A program made the position numbers and the translations under genes. Positions 1 to 5,400 of a stretch of DNA of 8,736 bases are shown one piece after another; position 1 is the stretch's first letter, and every line of letters begins with the position of its first letter. Origin of the DNA: JBJTIF01 sp046094825. Lineage in GTDB: Bacteria; Actinomycetota; UBA4738; HRBIN12. Location of the stretch: NCBI GenBank assembly GCA_046094825.1, contig JBJTIF010000080.1, positions 1 through 8,736 on the forward strand, in the 5' to 3' direction. The notes beneath the pieces were generated by a model. The model did not search any database. It was not told the DNA's origin and worked only from the letters and a program-made list of their open reading frames with translations.

Positions 1-1308
1 GTCGCGGACCTCGCGCGACCGGACCGCCCCTCGACGCCGACGTCGGCCGGTGCCACGGCGCCGCAGACGACGGGTGATCGCGCGATGCTCCGGCTCCTGC
101 GCCGGGTCGGGGCCATCGACCCCACCTCGATCGACGACTACGCGGCCGCGGGGGGCTGGCGCGGCCTCGCGCGGGCCCGGTCGCTCGGCCCCGCCGCGAC
201 GATCGCCGAGGTCGAAGCTTCCGGGCTCCTCGGCCGCGGCGGGGCGGCGTTCCCGACGGGGACGAAGTGGGCCGCCGTCGCGGCGCAGCCGGCCGGCCCG
301 CGCTTCGTCGTCGCGAACGCCGATGAGTCCGAACCGGGGACGTTCAAGGATCGGACGCTCCTCGAGCACGACCCGTTCGCGCTCGTCGAGGCGCTCGCGA
401 TCGCGGCGTTCGCGGTCGGTGCGGAGCGCGGCTACGTGTACCTCCGCGGGGAGTACCCCGTCGCGCAGGCCCGGCTCGCGACCGCGATCGCGGCGAGCCG
501 CGACGCCGGGTTCGTCGGCCCCGAGGCGTTCGGCCCCGGCGCGGCCTTCGAGATCGAGGTCCGTCGTGGCGCGGGCGCGTACGTCTGCGGGGAGGAGACC
601 GCGCTCTTCGCGTCGATCGAGGGGCATCGCGGCGAGCCGCGGAGCAAGCCGCCGTTCCCCGTCGCGCGCGGGCTCTTCGGCCGTCCGACCGCGGTGAACA
701 ACGTCGAGACGCTCGCGAACGTCCCGTGGATCCTCGCCGAGGGAGCGGCGGCGTACCGAGCCGTCGGCACCGAGGCGTCGACCGGGACGCGCCTGTTCTG
801 CGTGAGCGGCTGCGTCGCGCGTCCCGGCGTCTACGAGGTCGCCTGCGGCACGACGCTCGGTTCGGTGCTCGATCTCGCCGGCGGGGTCCGCGACGGCGGC
901 GCGCTCCGCGCGGTCCTCCTCGGGGGGGCCGCGGGTTCGTTCGTCGGCCCCGACGTGCTCGACCTGCCGCTCACGTTCGAGGACGCCCGCGCCCGCGGCG
1001 TCACGCTCGGATCGGGGGTCGTCGCGGCGTTCGACGACGACGTCGATCTCGTCGCCGTCGTCCGACGGATCGCGGCGTTCTTCCGCGACGAGTCCTGCGG
1101 GCAGTGCGTCCCCTGTCGGATCGGGACCGTCCGCCAAGAGGAGTCGCTCGCGCGGCTCGTCGCCGACGGCGACGCGTCGCGCGAACTGCCGCTCCTCGAC
1201 GACGTGCAGGCCGTCATGCGGGATGCATCGATCTGCGGCCTCGGGCAGACCGCCGGTTCGGCCGTCGCCTCCGCGATCGCGCTCGGCCTCGTGGGGACGC
1301 GTCCGTGA
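1..1308 (+). CDS. nuoF: NuoF-family NADH-binding FMN/4Fe-4S subunit of an NAD-linked formate dehydrogenase (5' end cut or start unsure)
   Basis: Electron-transfer subunit that would pass electrons between NAD(H), FMN and a 4Fe-4S cluster in the cytoplasm. Numbered from the ATG at 85, the FMN/NADH-site motifs are GRGGAAFPTGTKW (50-62), NADESEPG (78-85) and GAGAYVCGEETAL (162-174). An SLBB-like region lies at about 235-285, and the N3-type cluster ligands are C338, C341, C344 and C384 (ESCGQCVPCR, then SICGLGQ). The frame is open through position 1. The family's conserved RxxLRN-like stretch before GAIDPTSIDDY begins just upstream of ATG 85, so I favour a start outside the window, perhaps a NuoE-like domain joined by the Pro/Thr-rich linker at 20-80. 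The alternative is a start at 85. The next gene overlaps by GTGA. That partner is a formate dehydrogenase alpha fragment, so this is more likely an FdsB/FdhB-type diaphorase subunit than complex I. Confidence 0.92.
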   Translation, partial: VADLARPDRPSTPTSAGATAPQTTGDRAMLRLLRRVGAIDPTSIDDYAAAGGWRGLARARSLGPAATIAEVEASGLLGRGGAAFPTGTKWAAVAAQPAGPRFVVANADESEPGTFKDRTLLEHDPFALVEALAIAAFAVGAERGYVYLRGEYPVAQARLATAIAASRDAGFVGPEAFGPGAAFEIEVRRGAGAYVCGEETALFASIEGHRGEPRSKPPFPVARGLFGRPTAVNNVETLANVPWILAEGAAAYRAVGTEASTGTRLFCVSGCVARPGVYEVACGTTLGSVLDLAGGVRDGGALRAVLLGGAAGSFVGPDVLDLPLTFEDARARGVTLGSGVVAAFDDDVDLVAVVRRIAAFFRDESCGQCVPCRIGTVRQEESLARLVADGDASRELPLLDDVQAVMRDASICGLGQTAGSAVASAIALGLVGTRP

Positions 1309-2261
1309 GCCGCGTCCCGCTCGACCCGCCGGTCCGCCTCCTCGACCTCGAGGTCGACGGTCGCGCGGTCCGCGTCCCCGAGGGCGCGACGATCCTCGAC
1401 GCGCTCCGAGCCGAGGGCACGGACACGCCGACCCTCTGTCACGCGCCGAACCTCACGCCGCAGAACGCCTGCCGCGTCTGCGTCGTCGAGGTCGAGGGCG
1501 CGCGGACCCTCGTGCCGTCGTGCGCGCGGAAGGCCGAGGACGGCATGCGCGTCCGCACGGACAGCGAACGCGTGCGACGGTCGCGTCGACTCGTCCTCGA
1601 GCTCCTCGGCTCGGCGTCCGACCTCTCGATCGCCGAGCGCGTCGCGGGGTGGATGCGCGAGTACGGAGCCGACCCCGCGCGCTTCGGCCCGCCCGCGCCC
1701 TCCGCCGCGGCGGGGGTCCGCGACGCTCGCGTCCCGGGACACCACGGGGAGGTGCGCGGGGACGTCGCGGCGACGGTCGCCGAGCCGGTCCGCGTCGACA
1801 ACGACCTCTACGTGCGCGACTACGCGAAGTGCATCCTCTGCTACAAGTGCGTCGAGGCCTGCGGCGACGACGCCCAGCACACGTTCGCGATCGCGGTCGC
1901 GGGGCGCGGGTTCGATGCGCGGATCAGCACGGAGTTCGCGGTCCCGCTGCCCGACTCCGCGTGCGTGTACTGCGGCAACTGCATCGGGGTGTGTCCCACG
2001 GGGGCGCTCATCCCGACGAGCGAGCACGAGCTGCGGCAGGCGGGGGCGTGGGATCCCGCGCGGCAGCGGGTCACCGAGACGATCTGCCCGTACTGCGGCG
2101 TCGGGTGCACCCTCGAGGTCCACGTGCAGGACGACGCGATCGTGAAGGTCACCTCGCCGGCGGATTCGTCGGTCACCGCCGGCCACCTGTGCGTCAAGGG
2201 TCGCTTCGGCTACGCGTACGTCGGCACCGGCGTCGGCCGCCGCGGCCGCACCGATGGCTGA
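1305..2261 (+). CDS. Iron-sulfur domains of a formate dehydrogenase alpha chain, without the catalytic domain
   Basis: Predicted 318-residue electron-wire subunit for an NAD-linked formate dehydrogenase. Domains in order: a 2Fe-2S ferredoxin-like domain (ligands C45, C56, C59, C73); a linker at about 74-165; two 4Fe-4S ferredoxin motifs (C176, C179, C182, C186 and C220, C223, C226, C230); and the N-terminal molybdopterin-oxidoreductase 4Fe-4S motif CPYCGVGC (C261, C264, C268) closed by C296 in HLCVKGRFGY. It then stops after about a dozen basic residues. A normal FdhA continues for about 600 residues with the bis-MGD catalytic domains. The His/Cys-rich NuoG-type cluster motif usually found after the 2Fe-2S domain is also absent. 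The GTG start at 1305 overlaps the previous stop (GTGA) and fits the onset of homology. The end overlaps mobA by 8 nt. This looks like a deliberately split enzyme rather than decay, because all cluster ligands are intact. Confidence 0.9.
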   Translation: MSRVPLDPPVRLLDLEVDGRAVRVPEGATILDALRAEGTDTPTLCHAPNLTPQNACRVCVVEVEGARTLVPSCARKAEDGMRVRTDSERVRRSRRLVLELLGSASDLSIAERVAGWMREYGADPARFGPPAPSAAAGVRDARVPGHHGEVRGDVAATVAEPVRVDNDLYVRDYAKCILCYKCVEACGDDAQHTFAIAVAGRGFDARISTEFAVPLPDSACVYCGNCIGVCPTGALIPTSEHELRQAGAWDPARQRVTETICPYCGVGCTLEVHVQDDAIVKVTSPADSSVTAGHLCVKGRFGYAYVGTGVGRRGRTDG

Positions 2262-2865
2262 GATCGCGTGCCGCGCGCTCGTCCTCGCGGGCGGGCGGGC
2301 GACGCGGTTCGGGTCGGACAAGCTCCGTGCGGTCGAGCGCGGCCGTCCGCTCCTCGCGCACGCGATCGCGGCGGCTGCCCCGCACGTCGACCGCGTCACC
2401 GTCGTCCTCGGTCCCCTCGGCGAGGTGCCGCCGCTGCCCCCCGGGGTCGACATCGTCCGCGATGCGGAGGCCGCGCTCGGGCCGCTCGCGGGACTCGCGA
2501 CCGGCCTCGCGGTCGCCGGCGATGCCGAGCGCGTGCTCCTCGTCGCCGGCGACATGCCGGAGGCCGCGTCGGGGGTCCTCGCGCTCCTGCTCGCCGCCCT
2601 CGACGCCGCGCCGCTCGCGGCGCTCGGCGAGGAGCCCGACGACCGCCCGCGTCCGCTCCCGCTCGCCTGCGTCGCGGGCGCGGTGCGCCCCGCGGTGACC
2701 GCGCTCCTCGCCGCGGGGGAACGTCGCCTGCGCGCCGTCCTCGACGCGGCACCGCTCGCGGTCGTGCCATCGGCCCGATGGGCACCGCTCGATCCCGGAC
2801 GCGGCACGCTGCGCGACGTCGACCGCCCGGAGGACCTCCGCGGCGACGATCCCGCGACGGGGTAG
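2254..2865 (+). CDS. mobA: Molybdenum cofactor guanylyltransferase MobA
   Basis: Transfers GMP from GTP to Mo-molybdopterin, giving the guanine dinucleotide cofactor used by formate dehydrogenases and other DMSO-reductase-family enzymes; cytoplasmic. The 203-residue length is normal for MobA. The nucleotidyltransferase signature LAGGRATRFGSDK is at 11-23, the GPLAGL loop at 76-81, the metal-binding Asp in AGDMPE at 98-103, and the closing family motif LRDVDRPEDL at 186-195. The ATG lies inside the end of the preceding iron-sulfur gene (8 nt overlap), which suggests translational coupling and links it to the formate dehydrogenase module. The related MocA (CMP transfer to a different cofactor form) is possible, but the neighbouring bis-MGD-type enzyme fits MobA. 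Its TAG stop is part of the -10 box of the next transcription unit. Confidence 0.9.
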   Translation: MAEIACRALVLAGGRATRFGSDKLRAVERGRPLLAHAIAAAAPHVDRVTVVLGPLGEVPPLPPGVDIVRDAEAALGPLAGLATGLAVAGDAERVLLVAGDMPEAASGVLALLLAALDAAPLAALGEEPDDRPRPLPLACVAGAVRPAVTALLAAGERRLRAVLDAAPLAVVPSARWAPLDPGRGTLRDVDRPEDLRGDDPATG

Positions 2866-2868
2866 GCT
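2863..2868 (+). promoter_or_regulatory. Predicted -10 box (TAGGCT) for the GTPase-arcC operon
   Basis: TAGGCT overlaps the mobA stop codon. It matches the other -10 boxes in this window in form. Predicted transcription start is about 2875-2877, leaving a leader of nearly 60 nt. No -35 hexamer is evident at 17 nt spacing. Confidence 0.5.
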
Positions 2869-2921
2869 CGGCGGCGAAGAGCGGCTCCACCTCGGACGCC
2901 CGCGCATCACATCGACCCCTC

Positions 2922-2927
2922 GGAGGG
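2922..2927 (+). promoter_or_regulatory. Strong Shine-Dalgarno GGAGGG, possibly masked by CCCT
   Basis: GGAGGG ends 6 nt before the ATG at 2934 and fixes that start, although the frame is open far upstream. Directly before it, CCCT (2917-2920) can pair with AGGG (2924-2927) around a CGG loop. This short hairpin would cover the site. It is only 4 bp, so regulatory meaning is uncertain. Confidence 0.6.
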
Positions 2928-2933
2928 ACCCGT

Positions 2934-4247
2934 ATGCCTCGTCGTGTGCTCATCATGGGTGCGGCCGGTCGCGACTTCCACAACTTCAACGTGGCGTACC
3001 GCGATGACCCGCAGGTCGAGGTGGTCGCCTTCACGGCGACGCAGATCCCCTTCATCGACGACCGCACGTACCCCGCCGCCCTCGCGGGCGCGCGCTACCC
3101 GTCGGGTATCCCGATCCACGGGGAGGAGGAGCTCGCCCGCCTCATCGCGGACCTCCGCGTCGAGGAGGTCGTCTTCGCGTACTCGGATGTCTCGCACGAG
3201 TACGTCATGCACAAGGGGAGCGAGGTCCTCGCCGCAGGGGCGGACTTCACGCTCCTCGGCCCGACCCGGACGATGCTCCCCGCGACGGTCCCCGTCGTCG
3301 CCGTGTGCGCCGTGCGCACCGGCTCCGGGAAGAGCCAGACGACCCGCGCGATCGCCGAGCTGCTGAAGGGCGCCGGGCGACGCGTCGTCGCGGTGCGCCA
3401 CCCGATGCCCTACGGCGACCTCGTCGCCCAGCGCGTGCAGCGCTACGCCGAGCTCGCCGACCTCGACGCGAACCGCACGACGATCGAGGAGCGCGAGGAG
3501 TACGAGCCGCACATCCGCACGGGCACGATCATCTACGCGGGCGTCGACTACGGGGCGATCCTCGAGCGCGCGCAGGCGGAGTGCGACGTCCTCCTGTGGG
3601 ACGGTGGGAACAACGACCTGCCCTTCTACGCGCCCGACGTCCACGTCGTCGTCGCCGATCCGCTCCGCGCCGGCCACGAGCTCGCGTACCACCCCGGGGA
3701 GGCGAACCTCCGGATGGCCGACGCGATCGTCGTGAACAAGATGGACTCCGCATCGCCCGAGCAGGTCGCCGGGCTCCTCGCGACGATCGACCGCGTGAAC
3801 CCCCGTGCGACCGTCGTCCGGGCCAACAGCGCGGTCCGGCTCGATGACCCCGAGGCCGTCCGCGGCAAGCGCGTCCTCGTCGTCGAGGACGGCCCGACGC
3901 TCACGCACGGCGAGATGAAGTTCGGCGCGGGCGTCGTCGCCGCCCAGCGTGGCGGGGCCGCCGAGATCGTCGACCCGCGTCCCTGGGCGGTCGGGACGAT
4001 CCGCGAAACGTTCGAGAAGTACGACGTCGGGCCGGTGCTGCCGGCGATGGGCTACTCCGACGGGCAGCTCGCCGAGATGGCGGAGACGATCGCGGCCGCC
4101 GACGTCGACGTCGTCGTCATCGGGACGCCGATCGACCTGCGGAGCGTCGTCGCGATCGACCGCCCGGCGGTCCGGGTCTCCTACGACCTCGACGTGCTGC
4201 CGGACTCGCCCTCCCTCGCCGACGTCCTCGCGCCGGTCCTCCGGTAG
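2934..4247 (+). CDS. Cyclic 2,3-diphosphoglycerate synthetase-family GTPase (COG2403 type)
   Basis: A 437-residue P-loop protein. The archaeal founder of the family makes cyclic 2,3-diphosphoglycerate from 2,3-diphosphoglycerate and ATP; bacterial members carry that name or 'predicted GTPase', and their true reaction is not settled to my knowledge. Visible parts: an N-terminal Rossmann-like domain starting MGAAGRDFHNFN (8-19); a HGEEEL segment (62-67); Walker A TGSGKSQTT (129-137); acidic WDGGNNDLPF (222-231); and NKMD (268-271), a G4-like guanine-recognition motif of SIMIBI-type NTPases. A conserved C-terminal region holds LTHGEMKFGAG (323-333) and the YDVGPVLPAMGY segment (363-374). The start is set by a GGAGGG site 6 nt upstream. 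It has its own promoter. The gap to carbamate kinase is only 8 nt, so the two are co-transcribed and probably act on linked phosphorylated substrates. Family is certain from motifs; substrate is not. Confidence 0.9.
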   Translation: MPRRVLIMGAAGRDFHNFNVAYRDDPQVEVVAFTATQIPFIDDRTYPAALAGARYPSGIPIHGEEELARLIADLRVEEVVFAYSDVSHEYVMHKGSEVLAAGADFTLLGPTRTMLPATVPVVAVCAVRTGSGKSQTTRAIAELLKGAGRRVVAVRHPMPYGDLVAQRVQRYAELADLDANRTTIEEREEYEPHIRTGTIIYAGVDYGAILERAQAECDVLLWDGGNNDLPFYAPDVHVVVADPLRAGHELAYHPGEANLRMADAIVVNKMDSASPEQVAGLLATIDRVNPRATVVRANSAVRLDDPEAVRGKRVLVVEDGPTLTHGEMKFGAGVVAAQRGGAAEIVDPRPWAVGTIRETFEKYDVGPVLPAMGYSDGQLAEMAETIAAADVDVVVIGTPIDLRSVVAIDRPAVRVSYDLDVLPDSPSLADVLAPVLR

Positions 4248-4255
4248 GGGCCGAC

Positions 4256-5191
4256 GTGGACCGCGTCGTCATCGCGCTCGGGGGCAATGCCCTCCTGCGT
4301 CGCGGGGAGGAGGACACGCCGGCGAACCTCGTCCGCGCGGCGCGCCTCGCGGCCGAACGGATCGCCGACATCGCGGCGGCCGGCTGGGAGGTCGTCGTGA
4401 CGCACGGCAACGGCCCGCAGGTGGGTCGGATCCTCCTCCAGCAGGAGGCGGCGGCGGACACCGTGCACCCGATGCCCCTCGACGTCTGCGGCGCGCAGAG
4501 CCAGGGCCAGATCGGCTACGTCCTCCAGGCGGCGATCGGCGACGTCTTCTACGAGCGGAGCCTCGAGCGACCCGTCGTCGCGCTCCTCACGATGACGCGG
4601 GTGCGGCGCGACGATCCGGCGTTCGCCGAACCGTCGAAGCCCGTCGGACCGTTCTACGAAGAGGCGGAGGCGCAGGCGATCGCCCGGGACCGGGGCTGGG
4701 TCCTGCGGCCCGACGCGCGCGGCGGCTTCCGCCGCGTCGTCCCGTCACCGCGGCCGTACTCGATCGTCGAGGGACCGATCATCGCGTCGCTCGTCGGCGC
4801 CGGCGTCATCGTGATCGCCGCGGGCGGCGGGGGCATCCCCGTCGTCGAGGAGGGTCCGCGGCTCGTCGGGGTCGAGGGCGTCGTCGACAAGGACCTCACC
4901 GCGGCGGTGCTCGCCCGTGACGTCGACGCCGCGACCCTCCTCATCCTCACCGACGTCGACCGCGTGGAGGTCGGGTTCGGCACGCCGGCGGCGCGGCCCC
5001 TCGCGCGCCTCCGCGTCGCGGAGGCGCGCGAACTCCTCGCCGCCGGCGAGTTCGGCGCGGGATCGATGGGGCCGAAGGTCGAGGCCGCGGTCGGATTCGT
5101 CGAGCAGGGCGGACCGAGGGCGGTCATCGGGTCGCTCGACGGTGCGACGGACGCGCTCGCGGGGACGGCCGGGACGGAGATCGTCGCCTGA
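4256..5191 (+). CDS. arcC: Carbamate kinase
   Basis: Cytoplasmic enzyme of the amino-acid-kinase fold that interconverts carbamoyl phosphate + ADP with ATP + carbamate + ammonia. In catabolism it usually makes ATP at the end of the arginine deiminase or purine/allantoin routes. The 311 residues match the family length. Motifs: LGGNALL (8-14); HGNGPQVG (50-57); SKPVGPFY (127-134); AGGGGIPV (189-196); VVDKDLTAA (209-217) with the nucleotide-site lysine; LTDVD (231-235); and FGAGSMGPKVEA (266-277). The GTG start at 4256 follows AGGGG by 5 nt and lies 8 nt after the COG2403-type GTPase. No arginine deiminase, ornithine transcarbamylase or other carbamoyltransferase is in the window, so the source of carbamoyl phosphate is not shown. 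Transcription meets the small - strand gene 27 nt downstream. Confidence 0.97.
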   Translation: MDRVVIALGGNALLRRGEEDTPANLVRAARLAAERIADIAAAGWEVVVTHGNGPQVGRILLQQEAAADTVHPMPLDVCGAQSQGQIGYVLQAAIGDVFYERSLERPVVALLTMTRVRRDDPAFAEPSKPVGPFYEEAEAQAIARDRGWVLRPDARGGFRRVVPSPRPYSIVEGPIIASLVGAGVIVIAAGGGGIPVVEEGPRLVGVEGVVDKDLTAAVLARDVDAATLLILTDVDRVEVGFGTPAARPLARLRVAEARELLAAGEFGAGSMGPKVEAAVGFVEQGGPRAVIGSLDGATDALAGTAGTEIVA

Positions 5192-5202
5192 ACCGTCGCC
5201 CC

Positions 5203-5239
5203 GCCCGGCGCTCGGCGCCTAGCGTCGACCTCGCCGGGC
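5203..5239. terminator. Possible bidirectional hairpin between convergent genes
   Basis: GCCCGGCG (5203-5210) pairs with CGCCGGGC (5232-5239), 8 bp with a 21 nt loop. Inside it GGCGC/GCGCC (5207-5211 and 5215-5219) is an alternative stem. It sits where carbamate kinase (+) and the small membrane protein (-) converge, but it runs into the latter's last codons and has no T-tract. In DNA this GC-rich such stems are common, so this is weak. Confidence 0.25.
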
Positions 5240-5353
5240 CGGGTTCACGAACAGCCGCGACCCGATGTAGAGCACGATGAGCCCCGAGACCCCGAGGATG
5301 ACGACGAGCAGGATCGCGAACGTCCACTGCAGGAGGTCCCACGCGGCGAGCAT
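5219..5353 (-). CDS. Small single-pass membrane protein, 44 residues, function unknown
   Basis: A short gene easily missed in annotation. Reading on the - strand from ATG at 5353 to TAG at 5221-5219 gives a 44-residue protein beginning MLAAWDLLQWTFAILLVV. A hydrophobic helix spans about residues 8-30 and the tail ends ARRGRR, so by the positive-inside rule the C-terminus should be cytoplasmic. Codons follow the local style (CTC, GTC, ATC, GCG), unlike the Arg/Ser-rich shadow frames around it. A -10-like TAGGCT lies so that transcription would start on the A of the ATG, meaning a leaderless mRNA. It is divergent from phosphofructokinase and convergent with carbamate kinase. I recognise no family. 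The hydrophobic profile, promoter placement and fit between flanking genes support it; no homology check was possible. Confidence 0.65.
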   Translation of the reverse strand: MLAAWDLLQWTFAILLVVILGVSGLIVLYIGSRLFVNPARRGRR

Positions 5354-5359
5354 GGCTGC

Positions 5360-5365
5360 AGCCTA
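5360..5365 (-). promoter_or_regulatory. Predicted leaderless -10 box for the small membrane protein
   Basis: Read on the - strand, TAGGCT is followed by six bases and then ATG, so the expected start point (7 nt after the box) is the A of the start codon. It is the same hexamer as the box at 2863. It lies 17 bp from the phosphofructokinase -10 box, where that promoter's -35 would be. Confidence 0.5.
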
Positions 5366-5382
5366 CCGTGCCCGCCGGCCCC

Positions 5383-5388
5383 TAGGAT
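5383..5388 (+). promoter_or_regulatory. Predicted -10 box (TAGGAT) for phosphofructokinase
   Basis: TAGGAT lies 10 nt before the ATG at 5399. Predicted transcription starts at 5395-5399 leave a leader of 0-4 nt. The upstream in-frame ATG at 5387 overlaps the box, so it could not be in this transcript. This supports 5399 as the start. Confidence 0.5.
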
Positions 5389-5400
5389 GACGCCCGTCAT
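5387..5400. promoter_or_regulatory. Inverted repeat ATGACG-CC-CGTCAT over promoter and start codon
   Basis: A perfect 6+6 bp inverted repeat with a 2 bp gap runs from the last bases of the -10 box to the phosphofructokinase start codon. A dimeric repressor bound here would block initiation. It is seen once in the window and no regulator is known, so the operator role is inference. Confidence 0.35.

Noticed and set aside
726..1304. Upstream extension of the iron-sulfur gene inside nuoF
   Set aside because: The extra N-terminus is Arg-rich shadow sequence. Homology to the 2Fe-2S domain begins just after the GTG at 1305, which has the usual GTGA overlap.
2200..2300. A frameshift that would join the iron-sulfur protein to a catalytic domain
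   Set aside because: The downstream sequence encodes an intact MobA and no frame shows molybdopterin-domain motifs, so no single indel restores a full formate dehydrogenase.
831..2807. A 658-codon open frame on the - strand opposite the NuoF, iron-sulfur and mobA genes
   Set aside because: The translation is Arg/Ala/Ser/Thr-rich with no motif, while the + strand has clear cofactor motifs. Stops are rare on the antisense strand in DNA this GC-rich.
2268..2933. Upstream extension of the GTPase gene through mobA
   Set aside because: It is Arg/Pro-rich shadow sequence. The family starts at the ATG at 2934, 6 nt after GGAGGG.
5203..5239. A strong intrinsic terminator after arcC
   Set aside because: There is no T-tract and the stem runs into the small gene's 3' end. 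Kept only as a low-confidence feature.
5387..5398. ATG at 5387 as the phosphofructokinase start
   Set aside because: It overlaps the predicted -10 box, has no Shine-Dalgarno, and would add residues not needed by the family, which starts near the donor loop.
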